This document shows positions 53,381-61,676 of a stretch of 64,000 nt of DNA, one piece after another (positions within the stretch are counted from its first letter, which is position 1; each line of letters starts with the position of its first letter). The stretch spans positions 124,001-188,000 of the forward strand of contig JAVDCA010000009.1 in NCBI GenBank assembly GCA_030848545.1, in the 5' to 3' direction. Position numbers and translations under genes: made by a program. The DNA is from Astrobacterium formosum (GTDB lineage Bacteria > Pseudomonadota > Alphaproteobacteria > Rhizobiales > Xanthobacteraceae). The notes beneath the pieces were generated by a model. The model made no database searches. It was not told where the DNA came from and worked only from the letters and a program-made list of their open reading frames with translations.

Positions 53381-54088
53381 ATGATCCGACAGGAATCAGC
53401 CGGTGCGCCCGTGATGCAGTCATTGAATACCAATCGAGGCCCCTCGCTCGCGGTCCTGGCCGCCGAGAAGATCCGCGAAGCCATCATTTGCGGTGAGCTG
53501 CAGCTTGGCGAAGCGTTGTCGGAAGATCGTTTGGCGGCGACGCTCGGGGTCAGCCGAACGCCAGTGCGGGAGGCGCTGACGTCCCTGCAGCTGCAGGGGT
53601 TGATCACCATCCAGCCCCAGCGCGGAAGCTTCGTCTTTCAGCCGACCGAAGAGGATGTCGCCGAGCTATGCGCGTTTCGCATCTGGACCGAGACGCGGGC
53701 GATGTGGCTTTCCTGTTCGCGCAGCCGTGACACCCTGGTGCGAGAGATGACCGAGGCGCAAGCCCGCATGGAGGCGGCGATCGCCGGCGGTGATGATCGG
53801 GCGTCGACGCGGGCGGATTCCGACTATCACAACGCCTTCTTCGTCCATTGCGGCAACCAGTTCCTGGCCGAGGCTTATGGACTGATTTCCGGGCGCATGA
53901 GCGCCATCCGGTCCCTTCTGCTGCACCCGCAGGCGACCCGCACCCGTACGCTCGACGAGCACCGCGAAATCATCGACGCCCTGGCGAAGGGAGAGCCATC
54001 CCAGGCGGAAGCCATTCTGGCTTCGCATATCATCGCCATCCGGGCGGGATACCGCCAGGTGATGCGCGTCTCCGGAGTGGCGAAATAG
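53381..54088 (+). CDS. GntR family regulator, FCD subfamily
   Basis: A 235-residue regulator with an N-terminal winged helix (LSEDRLAATLGVSRTPVREAL) and a C-terminal FCD helical domain. The domain has metal-ligand candidates in DYHNAFFVHCGN and DEHREIIDALAKGE. I take ATG 53381; ATG 53414 is the other in-frame option, and neither has a clear ribosome-binding site. Divergent from the TRAP operon, which it probably represses until an organic acid or derivative is bound. Confidence 0.88.
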   Translation: MIRQESAGAPVMQSLNTNRGPSLAVLAAEKIREAIICGELQLGEALSEDRLAATLGVSRTPVREALTSLQLQGLITIQPQRGSFVFQPTEEDVAELCAFRIWTETRAMWLSCSRSRDTLVREMTEAQARMEAAIAGGDDRASTRADSDYHNAFFVHCGNQFLAEAYGLISGRMSAIRSLLLHPQATRTRTLDEHREIIDALAKGEPSQAEAILASHIIAIRAGYRQVMRVSGVAK

Positions 54089-54105
54089 CCGCTCGGCCGG
54101 CGGGA

Positions 54106-54540
54106 CTACGCCTCCCGCCCACCCGCGGACAGTCTGGCGATCACCTGTTCGGGAATCGGTCGCGACTTGATCTTGTCCGGGTCGGAGGGGTCGCGCGCCG
54201 ACCACACGCGGGTCTCGAACGCCTCGACCGCCATTGCGCCGTCCTTCAGGAGCCGGTGGTGGACGTCGAAGCTCGAGCGCCTGAACTCCTTAACCGTGGT
54301 CTCGATGACGACGTCGTCGCCATAGCGGGTCGGAAAGGAGAAGCGGGCGCGCGTATCCACCATGGGAAAGCCGATGAAATCGAAGGCGGCCAGATACTGG
54401 CGCTTGGTCATGCCCAGGGCACGCTCGAACAGATAGGCGGTCGAGGTGTCGAACATCTCGAAATAACGCGGATAGTAGACGATGCCGGCCGGGTCGCAGT
54501 CACCCCATTCGATCCGCACCGTGCGCGTATTCACCAGCAT
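54106..54540 (-). CDS. Acyl-CoA thioesterase, 4-hydroxybenzoyl-CoA thioesterase-like hotdog protein
   Basis: A 144-residue single hotdog domain. WGDCDPAGIVYYPRYFEMFD is the signature of the 4-hydroxybenzoyl-CoA thioesterase group, with the catalytic Asp at residue 17. AGGAG lies ten bases before the ATG at 54540. Divergent from pcaHG. Release of 4-hydroxybenzoate (one hydroxylation away from protocatechuate) would fit that neighbourhood, but broader acyl-CoA activity is common in the family. Confidence 0.88.
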   Translation of the reverse strand: MLVNTRTVRIEWGDCDPAGIVYYPRYFEMFDTSTAYLFERALGMTKRQYLAAFDFIGFPMVDTRARFSFPTRYGDDVVIETTVKEFRRSSFDVHHRLLKDGAMAVEAFETRVWSARDPSDPDKIKSRPIPEQVIARLSAGGREA

Positions 54541-54853
54541 GTGGAATGGTCTCCTGGCCCGCCGCGTGACATAGCGGCGAGGGCTTTTGGGGCGGTGAGG
54601 GTTTTCGGCCGGATCCATATCATACTGAGTTCGGGTGGTCAGTCCGCGTCCGGGGCACGAAGGAAGCGATCAGCCGATATCACAACCGCGTACCGGCGCT
54701 GCAATGATCGGCGAGCATCCCTTCCCGGCGCGACGCACGGGGGATCAGGACGTGAGCGTGCGCGCATCTGCGTCAATTCGTCTTGATGGATGTTGACCGC
54801 CCATCGCCGGACCCCTATGCGAGAGAAAACAAAACATTCGAGGAAACGCCGCC
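54541..54853. promoter_or_regulatory. Divergent spacer thioesterase / pcaH
   Basis: A 313-base interval with no gene. It should carry promoters for both the thioesterase and pcaHG. I see no clear LysR-type or GntR-type palindrome, and no pcaQ gene lies nearby. Confidence 0.4.
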
Positions 54854-55552
54854 ATGACACGGATTTATCCTGTTGAAAGTTTGAGCGCCTTTCCGCCGCG
54901 GCTATCGCCCGGCTATCGCTCCACCCCCAAGCGGGGGCCGACCAAGCCGCTGATCATCATGCGGCACACGTTGTCCGAACTGACCGGCCCGGTCTATGGC
55001 CACGACGGCATCGCGCCGGGGGACAACGACCTCACCGGCCACGGCAAGGGCGACCCGATCGGCGAGCGCATCATCGTCCACGGCCGCGTCCTCGACGAGG
55101 ACGGCCGTCCGGTCGCCAACAGCCTGGTGGAGATCTGGCAGGCCAATGCGTGCGGCCGCTACATCCATGTGGTCGACCAGCACCCGGCACCGATCGATCC
55201 CAATTTCACCGGCGCGGGCCGGGCGGTGACGGACCACAACGGCTACTACCGGTTCGTCACCATCAAGCCGGGCGCCTATCCGTGGGGCAACCACCACAAT
55301 GCCTGGCGGCCGGCCCATATTCATTTCTCGGTGTTCGGCCATGCGTTCGTGAGCCGCCTCGTCACCCAGATGTATTTTCCCGGCGACCCGCTGTTTCCCT
55401 TCGACCCGATCTTCAATTCGGTCACCGACGAGGCGGCGCGCAACCGCATGATCTCCGCGTTCGACCTCGACCACACCGTTCCGGAATGGGCGCTCGCCTA
55501 TCGGTTCGACATCGTGTTGCGCGGCCGCAACCAGACCCCCATGGAGAAGTGA
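54854..55552 (+). CDS. pcaH: Protocatechuate 3,4-dioxygenase beta subunit
   Basis: Iron-binding subunit of the intradiol dioxygenase that opens protocatechuate to beta-carboxy-cis,cis-muconate. The four Fe(III) ligands are visible: Tyr103 (CGRYIH), Tyr142 (GAYPWGNHH), His155 and His157 (RPAHIHFSVFG). The N-terminal TPKRGPTKPLIIMRHTLSE is typical for PcaH. GAGGAAA is about eight bases before the ATG. pcaG follows three bases after the stop. Confidence 0.96.
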   Translation: MTRIYPVESLSAFPPRLSPGYRSTPKRGPTKPLIIMRHTLSELTGPVYGHDGIAPGDNDLTGHGKGDPIGERIIVHGRVLDEDGRPVANSLVEIWQANACGRYIHVVDQHPAPIDPNFTGAGRAVTDHNGYYRFVTIKPGAYPWGNHHNAWRPAHIHFSVFGHAFVSRLVTQMYFPGDPLFPFDPIFNSVTDEAARNRMISAFDLDHTVPEWALAYRFDIVLRGRNQTPMEK

Positions 55553-55555
55553 AGC

Positions 55556-56149
55556 ATGTCCGGCATCACCCCCTCCCAGACCGTCGGCCCCTACTTCGCC
55601 TATGGGCTGACCCCGACCGGCAGATACGCCTGGAAGGATACGTTCACCAACAACCTGGTGGCGGCCGCCAGTTCCGGCGAGCACATCCGCATCGAAGGCC
55701 GCGTGTTCGACGGCGATGGCGCGCCCATCACCGACTGCATGCTGGAGATCTGGCAGGCGGATGCCCGCGGTCAATACGCCTCGCCGGCCGATGGCGGGGG
55801 CTCGCCCACCAATGCCTCGTTCGTGGGGTTCGGCCGCGTCGGCACCGACCAGGCCGGCGCCTATCGGTTCGAGACCATCAAGCCCGGAGCGGTGCCCGGC
55901 CCCGACGGCGACACCCAGGCGCCGCACATCGTCGTCGCGGTGTTCGGTCGCGGCATGCTCCGGCAGAGCTACACGCGCATCTATTTCGCCGACGAGGCCG
56001 GCAATGCGACCGATCCCGTGCTGGCCCTGGTGCCCGCCGATCGCCGCGACACCCTGATCGCGTCGCGGCGCGTCGAGGACGGGCATGTGGTCTACACGTT
56101 CGACATCCGCATGCAGGGCGAGCGCGAGACGGTGTTCTTCGAGGTGTGA
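55556..56149 (+). CDS. pcaG: Protocatechuate 3,4-dioxygenase alpha subunit
   Basis: A 197-residue partner subunit of PcaH that shapes the active site but lacks the full set of iron ligands. It begins ITPSQTVGPYFAYGL and has LEIWQADARGQY and IVVAVFGRGMLRQSYTRIYF. No other genes of the beta-ketoadipate pathway (pcaB, C, D, I, J, F) follow; instead an ABC import operon begins 250 bases downstream. Confidence 0.95.
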   Translation: MSGITPSQTVGPYFAYGLTPTGRYAWKDTFTNNLVAAASSGEHIRIEGRVFDGDGAPITDCMLEIWQADARGQYASPADGGGSPTNASFVGFGRVGTDQAGAYRFETIKPGAVPGPDGDTQAPHIVVAVFGRGMLRQSYTRIYFADEAGNATDPVLALVPADRRDTLIASRRVEDGHVVYTFDIRMQGERETVFFEV

Positions 56150-56397
56150 CCCCATTCCGTGGTCGCCGCGAGTGGAGCCATCCGGCCGCTGCAGGCATGG
56201 GAAGCCGCGCCGAGGCGCGGGCGATTATCGGCCCGACTTTCGTCCGATGGCCGCGGCGGGGCGCGTTTTGATCTTTTCTCGCTTGGGAAGACACGGTACG
56301 GAACGGGCGGACACAAAAAATGGGAAGCCAAGCGGGCGAAAGCCCCGCGATCTTCCGCCACACTTCAGTCCATAAAAATCAATGGAGGACGAAACCC

Positions 56398-57576
56398 ATG
56401 TGGAAACACGCGACCAGCAAGGTCTTGGCGGCGATCGCCGTCGGTGCGCTCACGATCGGCGCCGCCCACGCGCAGTCGACCGTCAAGATCGGCTTCATCC
56501 TGCCCATGACCGGGCAGCAACAATCGACCGGCAAGCAGATTTCCGCCGCCGCCCGCCTCTATATGGCGCAGAACGGCGATACCGTCGCGGGCAAGAAGAT
56601 CGAGCTGATCGTCAAGGACGACGGTGCCGTTCCGGACAATACTAAGCGACTCGCCCAGGAACTCATCGTCAACGACAAGGTCTCCTTCATCGCCGGCTTC
56701 GGCGTTACGCCGGCGGCACTCTCCGTCGCCCCTCTCGCCACCGAGGCCAAGGTGCCCGCCATCGTGACGGCGGCCGGCACCTCGATCATCACCGAGCGTT
56801 CGCCCTATTTCGCCCGCACCTCGTTCACCCTGCCGCAGTCGTCGGTCATCATCGCCGACTGGGCGGCCCAGAACGGCATCAAGAAGGTGGTCACGATGGT
56901 CTCCGACTATGCGCCGGGGGTCGATGCCGAGAAGGCGTTCGTGGACCGTTTCAAGGAGAAGGGCGGCCAGATCGTCGAGGCGATCCGCTTCCCGCTCGCC
57001 AATCCGGACTTCGCGCCGTTCCTGCAGCGCGCCGGCGACCAGAAGCCGGATGCGGTGTTCGTCTTCGTGCCGTCCGGCCAGGGCGCCGTCTTCGTCAAGC
57101 AGTTCGTCGAGCGCGGCCTCGACAAGGCCGGCGTCAGGATCATCGGCCCGGGCGACGTCACCGACGACGATCTCCTGAACGGCATGGGCGACGCCGTCAT
57201 CGGTACCGTGACGGCGCACATGTATTCGACCGACCACGACTCGGCCAAGAACAAGGCGTTCGTGGAAGCGTTCAAGAAGGCCAATAACGGCCTGCGGCCC
57301 AACTTCATGGCGGTCGGCGGCTATGACGGCATGCACCTGATCTACGAGGCGCTCAAGAAGACCAAAGGCGACACCAATGGCGACAAGCTGATCGCCGCCA
57401 TGAAGGGGATGAAGTGGGAGAGCCCGCGCGGGCCGATCCAGATCGATGCGGACACCCGCGACATCATCCAGAACATCTACATCCGCAAGGTCGAGAAGAA
57501 GAACGGCGAACTCTACAACGTCGAATTCGCCACCTTCGAGGCGGTGAAGGACCCCGTCAAGGCGGCGAAGAAGTGA
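56398..57576 (+). CDS. Liv-type ABC transporter substrate-binding protein 1
   Basis: A 392-residue periplasmic binding protein of the branched-chain amino acid family with a signal peptide ending GAAHA-Q. VKIGFILPMTGQQQSTGKQ opens the mature domain and IVTAAGTSIITERSPYFAR contributes to the ligand cleft. GGAGGAC precedes the ATG. It is a paralogue of the protein at 61677, with the same motifs in the same order, and both flank livHMGF. The location after pcaHG suggests an aromatic acid rather than an amino acid, as in the 4-hydroxybenzoate importers of Rhodopseudomonas. Confidence 0.9.
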   Translation: MWKHATSKVLAAIAVGALTIGAAHAQSTVKIGFILPMTGQQQSTGKQISAAARLYMAQNGDTVAGKKIELIVKDDGAVPDNTKRLAQELIVNDKVSFIAGFGVTPAALSVAPLATEAKVPAIVTAAGTSIITERSPYFARTSFTLPQSSVIIADWAAQNGIKKVVTMVSDYAPGVDAEKAFVDRFKEKGGQIVEAIRFPLANPDFAPFLQRAGDQKPDAVFVFVPSGQGAVFVKQFVERGLDKAGVRIIGPGDVTDDDLLNGMGDAVIGTVTAHMYSTDHDSAKNKAFVEAFKKANNGLRPNFMAVGGYDGMHLIYEALKKTKGDTNGDKLIAAMKGMKWESPRGPIQIDADTRDIIQNIYIRKVEKKNGELYNVEFATFEAVKDPVKAAKK

Positions 57577-57635
57577 CGGGAAGGTCCGTGCGCGGATTGG
57601 CGTGTTGATTGCGCCGCCCCCGCACGCGGCCTGCT

Positions 57636-57735
57636 CCCTCCCCCGCTTGCGGGGGAGGGTTGGGGAGGGGGTAGGCCCCAAGTGCGGTACATGCGGCGGC
57701 CCCCTCCCTGTCCCTCCCCCGCAAGCGGGGGAGGG
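57636..57735. repeat. Pair of GC-rich hairpins between binding-protein and livH genes
   Basis: CCCTCCCCCGCTTGCGGG (running to 57659) and CCCTCCCCCGCAAGCGGG (57712-57735) are each self-complementary and nearly identical, about 50 bases apart. They could act as a partial terminator or a message-stabilising element that leaves the binding protein in excess over the membrane subunits. Confidence 0.8.
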
Positions 57736-57802
57736 GACCACGTGGCGAAGCTCTGCCTACCCCAATCGAGGAGCCGGGCGCCCGGGCGCCGTGAACCCCA
57801 GC

Positions 57803-58663
57803 ATGCTGACAATCCTCTTCGATGGCATCGCCTACGGAATGCTGCTGTTCGTGCTCGCAGCCGGGCTGGCGGTGACGCTCGGGTTGATGAACTTCGTCAA
57901 TCTCGCCCATGGCGCCTTCGCGATGGCGGGCGGCTACATCACGGTGGTTCTCGTCAATCGTCTGGGCGTGCCGTTCCTGCTCGGCCTGCCGCTCGCCTTC
58001 CTGTTCACCGCGGCGATCGGCGGCCTCTTGGAGCGCACCCTCTACGTTCACGTCTACGAGAAGAGCCATCTCGACCAGGTCCTGTTCACCATCGGCCTCG
58101 TCTTCATGTCGGTCGCGGCGGTCGACTACGTGATGGGCTCCTCGCAGCAGTTCATCCAGATTCCCGGCTTCCTGCAGGGGCAGATCGACGTCTTCGGCGT
58201 CGGCATCGGCCGCTACCGGCTCCTGATCATCGCGGTCTGCGGGTTCCTCACCGTCGCGCTGCAATTCATCCTGTCGCGCACGCGCTTCGGCAGCCGGCTG
58301 CGCGCCTCGGTCGACGACCAGCGCGTCGCGCGCGGGCTCGGCATCAATGTGGGGGCGGTGTTCGGGTTCACCTTCGCGTTCGGCTCCGGCCTCGCCGGAC
58401 TGGGGGGCGCGCTCGGCGCCGAGATCCTCGGCCTCGACCCGATCTTCCCGCTCAAATACATGATCTACTTCTTGATCGTCGTAACGGTCGGCGGCACCTC
58501 GTCCATCACCGGGCCGTTCCTCGCCTCGATCCTGTTGGGGATCGGCGACGTCGCCGGCAAGTACTACATGCCCCGGGCCGGCGCCTTCATCATCTACACG
58601 ATCATGATTGCGGTGCTGATCTGGCGGCCGCAAGGCCTGTTCGGCCGCGTCACGGCACGCTAG
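57803..58663 (+). CDS. livH: Liv-type ABC transporter permease (LivH family)
   Basis: A 286-residue permease with about eight helices, GLMNFVNLAHGAFAMAGGY near the N-terminus, the FILSRTRFGSRLRASVDD loop and VVTVGGTSSITGPFLAS at the C-terminal half. Start is uncertain: ATG 57803 or GTG 57791, neither with a well-spaced ribosome-binding site (GAGGAG is at 57768-57773). Part of the livHMGF importer. Confidence 0.92.
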   Translation: MLTILFDGIAYGMLLFVLAAGLAVTLGLMNFVNLAHGAFAMAGGYITVVLVNRLGVPFLLGLPLAFLFTAAIGGLLERTLYVHVYEKSHLDQVLFTIGLVFMSVAAVDYVMGSSQQFIQIPGFLQGQIDVFGVGIGRYRLLIIAVCGFLTVALQFILSRTRFGSRLRASVDDQRVARGLGINVGAVFGFTFAFGSGLAGLGGALGAEILGLDPIFPLKYMIYFLIVVTVGGTSSITGPFLASILLGIGDVAGKYYMPRAGAFIIYTIMIAVLIWRPQGLFGRVTAR

Positions 58664-58978
58664 CGCGAGAAAAGTTGCGATGAAATTCACACTTGCGCTC
58701 GCTCGTCTGCCGCAGCCTACTCCCTCTCCCCGGAGGGGAGAGGGCCGGGGTGAGGGGGTTCCGGCATCGCGGTCGCGTACGAGGACGTTCCATCCTGTTC
58801 CGATTCGGCATCAACGCTGCGCACTCAACTCGCTCTGTTACCCCCTCACCCCAGCCCTCTCCCCAAGGGGGAGAGGGAGAAGAGGCGCCGTGCCGTATAC
58901 AATGGCTCTGCCCCGTAAGGGCGGAGGGAACGGTGGGGTGGCATCCGTCGTCCTCGAAGAGCGGTCGGAGGCTTGATC
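58664..58978. repeat. livH-livM spacer with an inverted pair of GC-rich hairpins
   Basis: Two purine/pyrimidine-rich hairpin elements, 58720-58760 and 58841-58882, are inverted copies of each other (CCCTCTCCCC/GGGGAGAGGG cores). They occupy an unusually long gap inside an operon. No gene is present. Confidence 0.75.
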
Positions 58979-60028
58979 GTGCCGTCCCTGCGCCCGCTCG
59001 CCGCCGAGCTTCCCGAAGTCCTCGCCCGCCGGGCGCGCTGGACGGTGCTGGAGATCGGATTCTGGCTCGCCGCCGCAGCGGCCTATTTCGTCTTCCCCAA
59101 CAAGTACCTGATCATGACCGAGATCGTGATCTGGGCTTTGTTCGCGCTCTCCCTCGACATGATCCTCGGCTATGCGGGCATCATTTCGCTCGGCCACGCC
59201 GCCTTTTTCGGCTTCGGCGCCTATGCGGCCGGCCTTCTCGCCAGCCACGGGATCATCAAGGAACCGGTGCTGGCGCTCCTCGCCGCCGGCGGCGCCTCCA
59301 CGCTCCTGGGGTTTGCCACCAGTTTCCTGGTGCTGCGCGGCTCCGACCTCACCCGGCTGATGGTGACGCTCGGCATCTCGCTGGTGTTGCGCGAGATCGC
59401 CAACAAGTGGAGCGAATTGACCGGCGGCGCCGATGGCCTGCAGGGCATCACCATGCAGCCGGTGCTCGGCCTCTACCGTTTCGACATGTTTGGCCGCACC
59501 GGCTTCGTCTACAGCCTCGTGGTCCTGTTCGTCCTGTTCGTCGTCGCGCGGCGCATCATGAACTCGCCGTTCGGCCTGTCGCTCCTCGCCGTCAAGGGCA
59601 ATCCGTTGCGCGCCGCCGCCATCGGCATCTCGGTCGACCGCCGGCTCGTCGCGGTCTACAGCCTCGCGGCCGGCTATGCCGGCATCGCCGGCGCGCTGTT
59701 GACCCAGACCACCGCCTTCACGTCGCTGGACGTCCTCTCGTTCGATCGCTCCGCCGACGTGCTCCTGGTGCTGATCATCGGCGGCGCCGGCTATCTCTAT
59801 GGCGGGCTCATCGGCGCCGTCATCTTCAAGTTCATGCAGGACTGGCTCGCCAACCTGACGCCCCAGTACTGGCAGTTCTGGGTCGGCGCCGTGCTGGTCG
59901 CGATCGTGCTCATCGGCCGCGACCGCATCGGTCGCTGGTTCTTGCCGGCACGTCGCGTTGCCGAGTGGATCGGACGATTTCGGCCGGCGCGGCTGTTCGG
60001 CGGCGCGTCGGCCGGGAAGAGGGCTTGA
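58979..60028 (+). CDS. livM: Liv-type ABC transporter permease (LivM family)
   Basis: A 349-residue permease with about nine helices, including the LivM hallmark DMILGYAGIISLGHAAFFGF and LRGSDLTRLMVTLGISLVL. The GTG at 58979 has GGAGG seven bases upstream, whereas the earlier TTG at 58973 is too close to it. The long spacer before it contains hairpins, but the gene is clearly part of the same importer. LivG follows after five bases. Confidence 0.92.
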   Translation: MPSLRPLAAELPEVLARRARWTVLEIGFWLAAAAAYFVFPNKYLIMTEIVIWALFALSLDMILGYAGIISLGHAAFFGFGAYAAGLLASHGIIKEPVLALLAAGGASTLLGFATSFLVLRGSDLTRLMVTLGISLVLREIANKWSELTGGADGLQGITMQPVLGLYRFDMFGRTGFVYSLVVLFVLFVVARRIMNSPFGLSLLAVKGNPLRAAAIGISVDRRLVAVYSLAAGYAGIAGALLTQTTAFTSLDVLSFDRSADVLLVLIIGGAGYLYGGLIGAVIFKFMQDWLANLTPQYWQFWVGAVLVAIVLIGRDRIGRWFLPARRVAEWIGRFRPARLFGGASAGKRA

Positions 60029-60033
60029 ACGCC

Positions 60034-60786
60034 ATGGCGCCGGTCCTCGAAACCGTCAATCTGGAAAAGCGCTTCGGCGGCATCATCGCCTCCCACGATG
60101 TCACGCTGTCGGTGGAGAAGGGGGCCCGCCACGCCCTGATCGGCCCCAACGGCGCCGGCAAGACGACGCTGATCAATCTTCTCACCGGCGTGCTGCGGCC
60201 CACTTCGGGGACGATCAGGCTGGACGGAGAGGACATCACCCGGCTCGCTTCCCATGCGCGCGTTCGCCTCGGCATCACCCGCACGTTCCAGATCAACCAG
60301 CTCTTCGCCGACCTGACGCCGGTCGAGACCCTCGGCCTCGCCATTTCCGAACAGCAGGGCCACGGCACCGACTGGTGGCGCATCGTCGGCTCCCGGCCGG
60401 AGGTGATCGAGCGCACCGCCGACCTCATCGACCGCTTCCATCTCGCCGACGTCATGAACGAGCGCACCGCCGTGCTGCCCTACGGCAAGCAGCGCCTGCT
60501 CGAAATCGCGCTCGCCTTCGCGTGCCGGCCGCGCGTCCTCCTGCTCGACGAGCCTGCCGCCGGGGTGCCGGAATCCGAGCGCCACGAAATCCTCGCCACC
60601 ATCGAGGCGCTGCCCAAGGACGTCACCGTGCTCCTGATCGAACACGACATGGACATCGTGTTCTCGTTTGCGGACCGCATTTCGGTCCTGGTCAACGGCG
60701 CCCTGTTCGTCGAAGGCCGGCCCGACGAGGTGGCGCGCGATCCGCGCGTCAAGGCGGTCTATCTGGGCGAGGCCTTCGATGGCTGA
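60034..60786 (+). CDS. livG: Liv-type ABC transporter ATP-binding protein (LivG family)
   Basis: A 250-residue ATPase with Walker A GPNGAGKTTL, the family loop ITRTFQINQLFADLT, a signature region LPYGKQRLLEIALAF (a variant of LSxGxQ), Walker B VLLLDEPAAGVPESE and H-loop LIEHDMDIV. Its stop overlaps the livF start by eight bases. The altered signature (PYGKQ) is typical of LivG. Confidence 0.93.
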   Translation: MAPVLETVNLEKRFGGIIASHDVTLSVEKGARHALIGPNGAGKTTLINLLTGVLRPTSGTIRLDGEDITRLASHARVRLGITRTFQINQLFADLTPVETLGLAISEQQGHGTDWWRIVGSRPEVIERTADLIDRFHLADVMNERTAVLPYGKQRLLEIALAFACRPRVLLLDEPAAGVPESERHEILATIEALPKDVTVLLIEHDMDIVFSFADRISVLVNGALFVEGRPDEVARDPRVKAVYLGEAFDG

Positions 60787-61510
60787 CCTGCTGAGCATCG
60801 AACGCCTCTCGGCCGGTTATGGTGAGGCTGTGGTCCTCGCCGACCTGTCGTTTTCCCTCGCCGAGGGACGCTCGCTCGCTCTTCTGGGCCGCAACGGCAT
60901 GGGCAAGACGACCTTGATCAACTCCATCGTCGGCGTCACCCACCGCTTCGGCGGCACCATCAAGCTCGCCGGCCGCGACATCACCAGAATGCGGCCCGAC
61001 CAGCGGGCCCATGCCGGCGTCGGCTGGGTGCCGCAGGAGCGCAACATCTTCAAGTCGCTCACCGTCGACGAGAACCTGACCGCGGTCTCGCGGCCGGGCG
61101 CATGGACGCCGGCGCGGGTCTACCAACTCTTTCCCCGCCTCGCCGAACGGCGCGGCAACATGGGCAACCAGCTCTCCGGCGGCGAGCAGCAGATGCTGGC
61201 GGTCGGCCGCGCCCTGGTGCTCAATCCGCGCCTCCTTCTCCTTGACGAGCCCCTGGAGGGGCTTGCCCCCATCATCGTCGACGAACTCCTGGCGGCCCTC
61301 AAGCGCATCATCGTCGACGAGGGCCTGTCCGCCATCCTGGTGGAACAGAATGCCCAAAAAACACTCGGCGTCACCGATCGCGCCATGATCCTGGAGCGGG
61401 GTGTGATCGTGCATGAAGCCGACAGCGCGGCGCTGAAGGCCGATCGCGGTGTCCTGGAGTCCTATCTCGGTGTCACCGACGCCCGGCCGCGCCGTGCCGC
61501 CGCCCATTGA
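60779..61510 (+). CDS. livF: Liv-type ABC transporter ATP-binding protein (LivF family)
   Basis: A 243-residue ATPase with Walker A GRNGMGKTTL, LSGGEQQMLAVGRAL, Walker B LLLLDEPLEGLAP and LVEQNAQKTL as H-loop region (Gln in place of His, as usual in LivF). Translation is coupled to livG. Completes the cytoplasmic ATPase pair of the importer. Confidence 0.93.
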   Translation: MADLLSIERLSAGYGEAVVLADLSFSLAEGRSLALLGRNGMGKTTLINSIVGVTHRFGGTIKLAGRDITRMRPDQRAHAGVGWVPQERNIFKSLTVDENLTAVSRPGAWTPARVYQLFPRLAERRGNMGNQLSGGEQQMLAVGRALVLNPRLLLLDEPLEGLAPIIVDELLAALKRIIVDEGLSAILVEQNAQKTLGVTDRAMILERGVIVHEADSAALKADRGVLESYLGVTDARPRRAAAH

Positions 61511-61676
61511 GCCCCCCGCCGGCCGCCTGTCGGCGGGGCTGCCGCCCAACATGCGGACGTCGTCAAACCACGCGGTTGTGTGCGTTGTGGCCGTTGACGC
61601 CCCGTTCGCGGTGCATTCAAATCGCCCGCAAAGGCGTCGCGGCCAAAGCCGCGAACGACCATGACGGGAGGAGATC

